From: Bacteroidota bacterium
GTDB taxonomy: Bacteria; Bacteroidota; Rhodothermia; Rhodothermales; UBA10348
Assembly: GCA_018623785.1 (NCBI GenBank)
Contig: JAAZVD010000122.1
Coordinates: 1-5,654, forward strand
Length of the DNA: 5,654 bases
Direction: 5' to 3'
Shown here: piece after piece, positions 1 through 5,554 of the stretch
Numbering within the stretch: position 1 is the first letter of the stretch
Layout: every line of letters begins with the position of its first letter
Notes under the pieces: model-generated
What the model was told of the DNA's origin: nothing
Database searches by the model: none
What the model saw: the letters and a program-made list of their open reading frames with translations, nothing else
Made by a program: the position numbers and the translations under genes

Positions 1-734
1 AAGGACTCGAGCGGCTCGGGCCGCACGTCGAAGTCATGGCCCGTGCCGAACAGCTCGAAGGCCACGCCCGCGCGGTATCCGTTCGCCGGGTATCACGCGA
101 GAGGGAGCAAACCGCAGAAGCTGCTGGCGGGGTATCACGCAAGGGCGGGACTGCCACCGGACGCACCGGGTTCGTTCGCCGCAAGACAAACGAAACCGAC
201 ATCGTGGTGCAGGTCGACCTAGACGGTTCCGGGCGGGCCGATATCCGGACGGGCCTTAGCTTCTTCGACCATATGCTGGATCAGATTGCGCGGCACGCCC
301 GTATCGACCTTACCGTACGTTGCGACGGTGATCTCGAGGTCGATGAGCACCACACCATCGAGGATACTGCACTGGCATTGGGCGCGGCGCTCGACCAGGC
401 ACTGGGCGCGCGCCGCGGCATCAACCGCTACGGCTTCACGGCACCCATGGACGAGGCCCTTTCACAGGTAGCCATCGATTTCTCGGGTCGCAGCTGGCTG
501 GTGTGGAATGTGTCGTTCACCCGGGAATATGTCGGGGACGTACCCACCGAGATGTTCGCGCACTTCTTCAAGTCGCTCTCCGACACGGCCCGTATGAATC
601 TGAACATCCAGGCCAGCGGCGAGAACGAGCACCACATCATCGAATCCGTGTTCAAGGGCTTTGCGCGAGCGATCGGGATGGCCATCCGGCCCACCGGCAC
701 CGATGATCTGCCCAGCACCAAAGGGAGCCTCTGA
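1..734 (+). CDS. hisB: Imidazoleglycerol-phosphate dehydratase (HisB), 5'-partial
   Basis: Catalyses the sixth step of histidine biosynthesis, dehydrating imidazole glycerol phosphate to imidazole acetol phosphate in the cytoplasm. The dehydratase core runs from the KTNETDI motif (about base 183) to the C-terminal LPSTKG motif. The metal-binding histidine motifs are visible: FFDHMLDQ (261-284), DEHHTIED (342-365) and ENEHHIIES (about 624-650). The frame stays open to the left edge, and the in-frame ATG at 36 has no ribosome binding site, so the gene probably starts outside the window. The core resembles the dehydratase half of the bifunctional E. coli enzyme (histidinol phosphatase plus dehydratase), but the few residues visible upstream do not look like the end of a HAD phosphatase, so bifunctionality is undecided. 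The linker before the core is unusually long and Arg/Gly/Ala-rich. The stop lies 28 bp before hisH, consistent with one operon. Confidence 0.95.
   Translation, partial: GLERLGPHVEVMARAEQLEGHARAVSVRRVSREREQTAEAAGGVSRKGGTATGRTGFVRRKTNETDIVVQVDLDGSGRADIRTGLSFFDHMLDQIARHARIDLTVRCDGDLEVDEHHTIEDTALALGAALDQALGARRGINRYGFTAPMDEALSQVAIDFSGRSWLVWNVSFTREYVGDVPTEMFAHFFKSLSDTARMNLNIQASGENEHHIIESVFKGFARAIGMAIRPTGTDDLPSTKGSL
81..181 (+). repeat. Direct repeats bounding a 93-bp in-frame linker insert in hisB
   Basis: The 8-mer gttcgccg occurs at 81-88 and 174-181, exactly 93 bp (31 codons) apart, and both copies encode Val-Arg-Arg. Inside this interval an 11-mer, gggtatcacgc, occurs at 88-98 and 130-140, 42 bp (14 codons) apart, encoding Val-Ser-Arg both times. 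Removing one repeat unit would leave VRR joined directly to KTNETDI, which is the usual spacing at the start of this enzyme family. An in-frame insertion or small tandem duplication in a flexible linker is therefore plausible. The repeats are short, so chance is not excluded. Confidence 0.55.
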
Positions 735-762
735 TCCCCAGCCCACCAAGCAACGTCCTCTC

Positions 763-1347
763 ATGAGTCAGGTAGCCATCGTCAAATACAATGCGGGCAA
801 CGTCCGCTCGGTGCAGTTTGCGCTTGCCCGTCTCGGCGTGGAGCCACTCTTGACCGATGATCCGGCAGCGCTGCGCGCCGCCTCCCACGTCATTTTCCCC
901 GGCGTCGGCGAAGCATCCTCGGCTATGCGCTACCTGCGGGAGCACGGACTGGACGAGGTCATCCCATCGCTTACCCAGCCCGTCCTTGGAATTTGTCTGG
1001 GGCTGCAGCTCATGTGCCGCCACTCGGAAGAGGCCGACACCACGTGTTTCGGGATCTTCGACACCGACGTCAAGCGCTTCCAAGGCGATGCCAAAATCCC
1101 GCAGATCGGCTGGAATACCGTGCATCATGATGGCTCCGCCCTATTTGCCGGCATTCCGCAGGATGCCTATTTCTACTTCGTGCACTCATTCTACGCAGAA
1201 CCTGGCCCCGATCAGATCGCCAGTACGGACTATATCGTTCCCTTTGCGTCAGCCATGAACAAGGGCAACTTCCACGCCGTGCAGTTCCACCCCGAGAAGA
1301 GTGCGGATGTCGGATCGCAACTGCTCAAGAACTTCCTGGCACTCTAG
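763..1347 (+). CDS. hisH: Imidazole glycerol phosphate synthase, glutaminase subunit HisH
   Basis: Class I glutamine amidotransferase of 194 residues, the normal family length. It hydrolyses glutamine and passes ammonia to HisF, which makes imidazole glycerol phosphate and AICAR in the cytoplasm. Visible motifs are YNAGN near the N-terminus (residues 9-13), the oxyanion-strand motif PGVGE (46-50), the nucleophile elbow GICLGLQ with Cys78, IPQIGWN (112-118), and QFHPEKS with His176 and Glu178 completing the catalytic triad. The ATG at 763 was chosen because it gives the standard family N-terminus; the frame is open further upstream but that stretch is not family-like. No Shine-Dalgarno is seen. 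It lies 28 bp after hisB. Its partner hisF, and hisA, are not downstream. Its TAG stop overlaps the TAG of an opposing broken gene. Confidence 0.97.
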   Translation: MSQVAIVKYNAGNVRSVQFALARLGVEPLLTDDPAALRAASHVIFPGVGEASSAMRYLREHGLDEVIPSLTQPVLGICLGLQLMCRHSEEADTTCFGIFDTDVKRFQGDAKIPQIGWNTVHHDGSALFAGIPQDAYFYFVHSFYAEPGPDQIASTDYIVPFASAMNKGNFHAVQFHPEKSADVGSQLLKNFLAL

Positions 1348-1581
1348 GACAGCGCCAGTTGAATCCGGAGAGCCTGGTCCACGGCCTCCAATTCCTTTTC
1401 CAGTACGCGTCCAATGCGTTTCCTCACACGCTCCTTAACGATGGTCATGAGTTGATCAGCTATCGCTCGGGAAAAGACCATCGCCCACCAGGACGGCCTG
1501 TTGGAGTACCCCTTTCTCAGGCTCCGGTCCTCGCGGTGAAACATCGATCCGGAGGGCGACTACAATCGGAGCTCGAGTCGT
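1344..1581 (-). pseudogene. Decayed MazF/PemK-type toxin remnant (N-terminus missing, frameshifted)
   Basis: Read on the minus strand, the last ~42 codons include ADQLMTI, KERVRKRIGRV and KELEAVDQALRIQL, which match the recognisable C-terminal pattern of MazF/PemK endoribonuclease toxins (DQ-x-x-T followed by K-x-R, RIG and an ending E-x-VD-x-ALR-x-x-L helix). Upstream in this frame the sequence loses family character and meets a stop at 1560-1562. In the neighbouring minus-strand frame, 1471-1581 reads APIVVAL...VLVGDGL, resembling the middle of the same family. The two frames would join near a run of four T (minus strand) at 1472-1475. No start codon and no MazF-like N-terminus are found before the tRNA gene. 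I interpret this as a truncated, frameshifted toxin gene. No intact antitoxin is visible. The C-terminal match is fairly secure; the middle part is less certain. A sequencing error could explain the frameshift but not the missing N-terminus. Confidence 0.62.
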
Positions 1582-1596
1582 TTGACGATGTCTTCT

Positions 1597-1628
1597 TTTG
1601 AAAGGCTGCTCTGTACGGCGTAGATTTG
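1597..1628 (+). promoter_or_regulatory. Bacteroidota-type promoter for tRNA-Ser
   Basis: TTTG at 1597-1600 and TAGATTTG at 1621-1628 are separated by 20 bp, matching the known Bacteroidota primary sigma factor pattern (-33 TTTG, -7 TAnnTTTG). Transcription would start a few bases after 1628, giving a leader of about 20 nt before the tRNA at 1655. An E. coli-like -35 (ttgacg, 1582-1587) is also present, but nothing resembling a -10 box lies at the right spacing. Confidence 0.6.
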
Positions 1629-1654
1629 CCGCCCGCTGCCTCGGTGCAGTTACT

Positions 1655-1743
1655 GGAGGGGTGGCGGAGCCTGGTTGAACGCACCGGTCTTGAAAACCGG
1701 CATACCTTTACGGGTATCGTGGGTTCGAATCCCACCCCCTCCG
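1655..1743 (+). tRNA. tRNA-Ser (anticodon UGA)
   Basis: A full class II cloverleaf can be folded. The acceptor stem ggagggg (1655-1661) pairs with cccctcc (1736-1742), with discriminator G at 1743. The anticodon stem ccggt/accgg encloses loop cttgaaa, giving anticodon TGA at 1691-1693, which reads UCA serine codons. The long variable arm has stem atacc/ggtat (1702-1706 with 1713-1717), a hallmark of tRNA-Ser. The T arm is gtggg, ttcgaat, cccac (1719-1735). CCA is not encoded (the gene is followed by caa), so it must be added after transcription. Confidence 0.97.
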
Positions 1744-1749
1744 CAAGCG

Positions 1750-1787
1750 AACCCCGCTCACGAACGAAGTGAGTGGGGTTTTCTTTT
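1750..1787 (+). terminator. Rho-independent terminator of tRNA-Ser
   Basis: A 12-bp stem (1750-1761 with 1769-1780, one G-T pair) closes a 7-nt loop and is followed by a T-rich tract (ttttcttttg, about 1779-1788). It begins 7 bp after the tRNA and most likely ends its transcript. Confidence 0.9.
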
Positions 1788-1797
1788 GGACGCAGAA

Positions 1798-1913
1798 GAA
1801 AGCCTGCTTTCGGATGCGGACGAAAGAGAACCATGACCGGTGCAGCCGGGGAGGGGGGTTCGCTTGACGCTCCCCCCCTCAGGGATGCACGCGAGCGCAG
1901 CGAGCGTAATCCC
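1798..1913. other. Non-coding hairpin cluster between the tRNA terminator and the permease gene
   Basis: No gene is supported here. Several inverted repeats follow each other: gaaag/ctttc (1798-1802 with 1807-1811), competing with ctttcg/cgaaag (1807-1812 with 1821-1826); gagggggg/ccccccctc (1851-1858 with 1873-1880, 14-nt loop); and gggat plus acgc (1882-1886, 1889-1892) pairing with gcgt plus atccc (1904-1907, 1909-1913). The last hairpin contains a 7-bp direct repeat, gcgagcg, at 1891-1897 and 1900-1906. The GC-rich stems lack a U tract. They may be remains of a repeat element, a processing signal or weak terminators; the sequence does not decide. Confidence 0.45.
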
Positions 1914-1992
1914 ACGCCAAACTTGTTCGCACCAAGAAGCGTATCCTCGGCCCTGACCGACAAAGGGAACCACAAGTCCTACCTCCGCCCAC

Positions 1993-3228
1993 GTGACTAC
2001 CCGACGCTCATCGCTATCCACGTTCATCCCAGTGCTCCTCGTACTGGTGTATGCGTGTGTGATATCCGTCTCTGGCGCGGACCTCGACACCCGCATTCGG
2101 GGTCTACGCTACTGGTCACTGTTGGGCATGGCAGCTTTCGCCGTCAGCGCACCGCATGTTCTTTTGCCTGACCGTGAACTCAAGCTCATGCAGCGGCTGA
2201 ACCGGTCACCTCTCAAACTGCTTCGTCACCAGCTCGCACAGTGGCAACCCGTGATCTGGCTCTTCGTCCTTCCGACAATGATCCTTGCATTCTGGGATCC
2301 CGGACAAGCCGCGTCCAGTCTGGAGACCAAAACGTTGCATGCCGCGTCCATCACCCTCCTACTCATGGGCACGGCCGCGTACAGCTTCCTGCGCTACACC
2401 AGAATCGGCCCCCTTTCCCAGCAGTGGCAAGAAGGCACTAAGGGCGACTGGTACCGGACCGTGAAGGAAAACTCTCCCGGAGGTTTTGCTGTGCCGGAAG
2501 GCATGGTACCCGCCATGTTGGCTACGCAGCGCGTTTTTGTCGTGGGCCTGCTTTCGCTGGTGGCTTCAGCCTACCTCGGACAATCAATGCATCCGCTTTG
2601 GGCACCCTTGCCCGGAGTAATACTCCTGCTCTGGGTCACCTTCCAACTTCGAATGGGGGCCGCAAGCCACGATCGTGACTACTACGCTACGAATGCGTTT
2701 TATGGCGAAGTATTCCGCGGTGCCGGCGGCGTACGTGCCTCAGCGCGGGAGGCTATACCCTATAGTGCCGTCTACTGGTCTCCGAAGCGGTACAAGCCTC
2801 ATGTGTGGGCTACCTTGCGACAACTCGATCGCACGCTACCGCTAGGCAGAATGATGATCGTGGCCCACGGACTGCTGTGGATCCTTTTTTACAACGATGC
2901 CTCAGCGTATACCGTCACTGCCTACCTACTGCTTATGATTGTAGCCAAGAATGCTGCCAGCTACGTACTGACGCAGCCCACCCTCGCTCCGATGCCATTC
3001 CACATGGCGCGTCAGTCCAATGGCGGCTGGATCATGACCCGCTTCCTGGTAAACCTGCGCTGGACGCTTCCCTTACTTCTGAGTCTGCTCATGGTCGCTT
3101 TGTTCGATCCATCGCTGTCCTACACCAGTGCCATGGGATGGACGTTGCTCGATGTCATGGCGGGGCTTGTCACGGCTTTCCTGTTCACGTACCGCACCGA
3201 GCACCGATACCGCCAACGCCTTGCCTGA
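1993..3228 (+). CDS. Polytopic membrane protein, putative ABC transporter permease
   Basis: A 411-residue inner-membrane protein. Hydrophobic stretches suggest about ten transmembrane segments, at roughly residues 11-28, 41-58, 86-101, 116-133, 180-197, 203-219, 285-300, 306-326, 356-371 and 381-400. A long polar region (about 221-284) between segments 6 and 7 is rich in Tyr, Arg and Trp. I do not recognise a named family. The permease role is inferred from the ATPase gene that overlaps its 3' end. The GTG at 1993 is the best start: it places the first membrane segment directly at the N-terminus, and no in-frame ATG lies just upstream. The purine stretch aaaggga at 1962-1968 is too far (about 24 nt) to be a normal ribosome binding site. 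An alternative start is GTG at 2032, but this would cut into the first membrane segment. No strong promoter is seen upstream. Confidence 0.8.
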   Translation: MTTRRSSLSTFIPVLLVLVYACVISVSGADLDTRIRGLRYWSLLGMAAFAVSAPHVLLPDRELKLMQRLNRSPLKLLRHQLAQWQPVIWLFVLPTMILAFWDPGQAASSLETKTLHAASITLLLMGTAAYSFLRYTRIGPLSQQWQEGTKGDWYRTVKENSPGGFAVPEGMVPAMLATQRVFVVGLLSLVASAYLGQSMHPLWAPLPGVILLLWVTFQLRMGAASHDRDYYATNAFYGEVFRGAGGVRASAREAIPYSAVYWSPKRYKPHVWATLRQLDRTLPLGRMMIVAHGLLWILFYNDASAYTVTAYLLLMIVAKNAASYVLTQPTLAPMPFHMARQSNGGWIMTRFLVNLRWTLPLLLSLLMVALFDPSLSYTSAMGWTLLDVMAGLVTAFLFTYRTEHRYRQRLA

Positions 3229-3892
3229 ATCACTTCAACTTATGGATCTGACCAAGCGTTACGGACAAGGCGCGCCGGTCATCGCCAACCTGAACCATAC
3301 ATTCAGGCCGGGCACGGCAACGGGGCTTATCGGTCCCAACGGATCCGGAAAGACCACGTTGCTGCGCCTGTTGTCGGCCGTCGCCTACCCAACGTCCGGA
3401 CAAGTTCTTTACGGGGGCCTGGATATCCATGCCAAGCCGTACGCCTACCTCAAGCACGTCGGGCACGTCCATGCCAACGCCGAGCTGCCCGAGAACCTCA
3501 CCGCCGTCGAACTACTGGAATGGATCCTGCGGGAGCGCAACCAGTGGGAAAGCGACGGCCCGGGTCGCATCGATGACCTGCTTGACCGCGTGCACCTGGA
3601 CGAGCGCAGACACAACCTGATCGGGACCTATTCGAGTGGTATGATTCAGAAGACCCAGTTGGCGGCAGCCTTCATAGCGCGACCGCAGGTCCTGCTGCTG
3701 GATGAACCCTTTCGGGGGTTGGATACAGACGCCAAGGCTGCGGCATTCGAACTCATGGAAGACTTTTCTCGTAGCGGTGGCGTACTCCTTATCGCCAGCC
3801 ATTCCCGAGATGTGCTCGGCCGTCTATGCGAGACACTCCTGGATCTCCCGTCATCCGAAACCATCCTACCAAACCCCACGAAAGGCTCATGA
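3221..3892 (+). CDS. ABC transporter ATP-binding protein
   Basis: Cytoplasmic nucleotide-binding subunit that powers transport through the preceding membrane protein. With the start chosen here it has 223 residues. Motifs in order: Walker A GPNGSGKT (38-45), a Q-loop region HVGHVHANAELPENLT (79-94) without the usual glutamine, signature YSSGM (137-141) in place of LSGGQ, Walker B VLLLDEP (157-163, catalytic Glu162), a D-loop GLD (166-168) and switch His194 in ASHS. The TTG at 3221 is preferred over the ATG at 3242 because the residues LQLMDLTKRYG form the first beta strand of the ABC fold, which the ATG would cut off. The TTG start overlaps the permease stop by 8 bp, implying coupled translation. 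YSSGM-type signatures are frequent in ABC-2-like exporters, so export is likely. The substrate cannot be inferred. Confidence 0.93.
   Translation: MPESLQLMDLTKRYGQGAPVIANLNHTFRPGTATGLIGPNGSGKTTLLRLLSAVAYPTSGQVLYGGLDIHAKPYAYLKHVGHVHANAELPENLTAVELLEWILRERNQWESDGPGRIDDLLDRVHLDERRHNLIGTYSSGMIQKTQLAAAFIARPQVLLLDEPFRGLDTDAKAAAFELMEDFSRSGGVLLIASHSRDVLGRLCETLLDLPSSETILPNPTKGS
3880..3885 (+). promoter_or_regulatory. Ribosome binding site of the NTF2-like gene
   Basis: The sequence gaaagg lies 3 nt before the ATG at 3889, inside the end of the ATPase gene. With the ATGA start/stop overlap it supports the chosen start and translational coupling. The spacing is shorter than ideal. Confidence 0.5.
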
Positions 3893-4377
3893 TTCGCTTG
3901 ACCGCCACCCTGGTTCTTCTTTGGTGCTTCTCTACACCCGCTGCGTCACAGTCCGTAATCGATGAACTCGATGCGTATTGGGCCGAGGTCTCCCGCACGG
4001 TAAACGAGGGCGATTTTGCGGGATACGCTGCAGCCTACCACCCGGATGCCGTTCTGGTGTTTGCCTCGAGCAATCAATCCGTATCACTGGGAACAGCCCT
4101 GGCAGGCTGGCAACCCGGCTTCGAGACTACAGCCGCGGGAGACATGTCAGCATCCGTGACCTTCCGTTTCTCGCAGCGCCTCGTCAGCGAGACCACGGCC
4201 TGGGAGAAAGGCATTTTCCACTACCAATCTGAAACCGACCAGGGTGTATCAGGAGCGATGGTGCACTTCACGGCGCTGAGCATCAAGAAGGATGGACGCT
4301 GGCTGATGCTCATGGAAAACCAGATGTCCATCGCCACACAGGAAGAGTGGGATGCACTGGCACCAAGCACCCACTAA
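3889..4377 (+). CDS. Secreted NTF2-like (SnoaL/DUF4440-type) protein
   Basis: A 162-residue protein with a Sec signal peptide (hydrophobic core about residues 4-17, likely cleavage after AAS at 20, before Gln21), so it should act outside the cytoplasm. The mature part has the layout of the NTF2/SnoaL fold: an N-terminal helix with GDFAGYAAAYHPDAVLVF (41-58), a linker around the Trp at 74, then beta strands TFRFSQR, EKGIFHYQSE, MVHFTALSIKKDGRWLM. Such domains act as small-molecule-binding or enzymatic pockets, but no specific catalytic set is recognisable. The ATG overlaps the ATPase stop in ATGA, placing it in the same operon; the frame is open further upstream, but only this ATG gives a signal peptide. 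It ends 3 bp before the stop of the opposing gene, with no terminator hairpin between them. It may be an accessory protein of the transporter; that is inference from position only. Confidence 0.85.
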   Translation: MIRLTATLVLLWCFSTPAASQSVIDELDAYWAEVSRTVNEGDFAGYAAAYHPDAVLVFASSNQSVSLGTALAGWQPGFETTAAGDMSASVTFRFSQRLVSETTAWEKGIFHYQSETDQGVSGAMVHFTALSIKKDGRWLMLMENQMSIATQEEWDALAPSTH

Positions 4378-4380
4378 GAC

Positions 4381-5127
4381 CTACTGCGCCGGCGAGATCC
4401 GCGGATCCACGTCCGTGATCTCAAAGCGCTGACGCACCATCGAGGTGCCGTACTCGACTCCCTCCACGCGGGCATATTGAAGCTCACCCAACCACTCCAC
4501 ATGAGCTGGATCATCTGCCAACGGCGAATCCGTCGTGCGGCTCTCGAATCGATACAACCCGAGGCCCTCGGCATAGCGGAAGGAAATGAACCCGTTATCG
4601 CCGTTCTGATCTCCCCAAAAATGCTCGTACGTGCCTTTTGAAGACACGTTGACCGTCTGCCCTCCGACGTCCACAGTCCTCATCTCTTCCACAATTTCCA
4701 TGTCCTGCTGAGAGAAGGGGGACTGCCAGTTACAGTCCGTCGAGCCCATGTTGGAAGCCCCCAGCAGGTGGATTCGTCCCCGCTGCTGACGCAGGTAGCA
4801 CCGGGCTTGCCGGATCAGTGTGTCTTCCGAGTAGGTCTGCACCAGAATGAGGAAGTCATCTGCTCCAGCCACCGGGTTCTGGGCATCCGTTACCGTAAAT
4901 CGAAGGAACGCAGGATCTGCTGCCAGCCCGTTCCTGGTATGCGTTATTCGATATTCGAACTGATTGCCCTCTGCCAGATAGATAAATGGCGCTTCCCGCT
5001 GGCCGTCATCAAGCGAAGGAGGTACCAATAGCCCGTTACGGGGCTGGGCCGACGCTGAGAGTGCAGTCAGTACTGCAAGCCCGAGCAGAAGCCAGGGGTG
5101 CACGATGTGGGCGTGGGTTGGTCGCAT
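4381..5127 (-). CDS. Secreted protein of unknown function
   Basis: A 248-residue exported protein. The ATG at 5125-5127 begins a clear signal peptide (hydrophobic core about residues 11-24, probable cleavage after ASA at 27, before Gln28). An earlier in-frame ATG at 5199 would put 24 non-hydrophobic residues in front and is less likely. The mature chain alternates short polar and aromatic strands (FIYLAEGNQFEYRIT, FLRFTVTD, GLGLYRFESRT, LQYARVEGVEYG), suggesting a mostly beta structure. Two cysteines (110 and 132) could form a disulfide. No lipobox or Por (type IX) sorting domain is seen. I do not recognise a family. No Shine-Dalgarno precedes the start; instead the message carries ACCTCCTT there, the same sense as the 16S rRNA tail. 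The gene converges on the NTF2-like gene and is transcribed alone. Confidence 0.8.
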   Translation of the reverse strand: MRPTHAHIVHPWLLLGLAVLTALSASAQPRNGLLVPPSLDDGQREAPFIYLAEGNQFEYRITHTRNGLAADPAFLRFTVTDAQNPVAGADDFLILVQTYSEDTLIRQARCYLRQQRGRIHLLGASNMGSTDCNWQSPFSQQDMEIVEEMRTVDVGGQTVNVSSKGTYEHFWGDQNGDNGFISFRYAEGLGLYRFESRTTDSPLADDPAHVEWLGELQYARVEGVEYGTSMVRQRFEITDVDPRISPAQ

Positions 5128-5140
5128 GGGAAGGAGGTAC
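5015..5140. repeat. 11-bp direct repeat (gaaggaggtac) around the start of the minus-strand secreted-protein gene
   Basis: gaaggaggtac occurs at 5015-5025 and 5130-5140, 115 bp apart. On the minus-strand message both copies read GTACCTCCTTC, one ending 2 nt before the ATG and the other inside codons 35-38. The match contains the anti-Shine-Dalgarno core but in the sense of rRNA rather than mRNA. Chance is a real possibility. Confidence 0.35.
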
Positions 5141-5554
5141 GCGCCAGGAAGCGCTCGGTTACAGCTTGGCGCGCTCTCGGCCAGCTGCCAACGTTCCAAG
5201 ATTACGCGAAACTTCCCGCGGACAGCACAGCATTACACATGGCATGCAACTGTGGCGAAAAGGTCCCGTAGACGACACTGCGCTGAAAAAGGCGATATGA
5301 ACCACATCATATGGCGGGGACCACGGGCTGAACACGCCAGAAGGCGTCCGCAACAATCTGTTAGGTAATTCCACTCAGGAATGGACATTCGCTCCACATC
5401 GTCCAACCCCTCGCGTTGCGAGCCGCGCACCGCGTCCCGAAGGCGTTCATGCAGCCATGACTATTCGTCCATCTGCCGTGAGCCTTTTACCGCTCTAAAA
5501 CATCCTGAAGTCATGACTTCCAGTTCTGCTCTTTCCCGCCACGAAGGCATCGCC
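5128..5554. other. Divergent intergenic region with one dyad
   Basis: This 427-bp stretch separates the minus-strand secreted gene from the rightmost gene and should hold both promoters. I see no full Bacteroidota promoter on either strand; the nearest is TAATCTTG on the minus strand (5197-5204), one mismatch from TAnnTTTG but without a matching -33 element. A perfect dyad, atatga/tcatat with a 6-nt spacer, lies at 5295-5312 and could be an operator. A small hairpin, ctcgc/gcgag with a 3-nt loop, is at 5410-5422. Short open frames here have no convincing coding character. Confidence 0.4.

Noticed and set aside
1563..1640. Minus-strand segment reading IYAVQSSLSKEDIVKRLE as a possible antitoxin
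   Set aside because: It is only about 30 codons between two stops (a TAG at 1560-1562 and a TAA upstream), has no start codon and overlaps the tRNA promoter; no antitoxin motif could be recognised.
1655..1743. tRNA-Ser as an integration site for a mobile element
   Set aside because: I found no second copy of the tRNA 3' end and no integrase in the window.
1517..1975. 152-codon minus-strand frame containing EGVGFEPT
   Set aside because: This is the antisense of the tRNA-Ser gene, a well-known source of spurious protein annotations; it also crosses the terminator and hairpins.
1773..2171. 132-codon plus-strand frame with ARERSERN
   Set aside because: It begins inside the tRNA terminator, runs through hairpin DNA and overlaps the membrane-protein gene in another frame; there is no domain character.
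4378..4380. Bidirectional terminator between the convergent genes
   Set aside because: The gap is 3 bp and no stable inverted repeat with a T tract spans it.
4768..5031. 87-codon plus-strand frame opposite the secreted protein
   Set aside because: It is a shadow of the minus-strand gene, which has a signal peptide and sensible composition.
5297..5368. 23-codon frame with a good ribosome binding site (aaaaagg)
   Set aside because: The product is short, Arg-rich and unlike known small proteins; the start lies within the dyad and nothing else supports translation.
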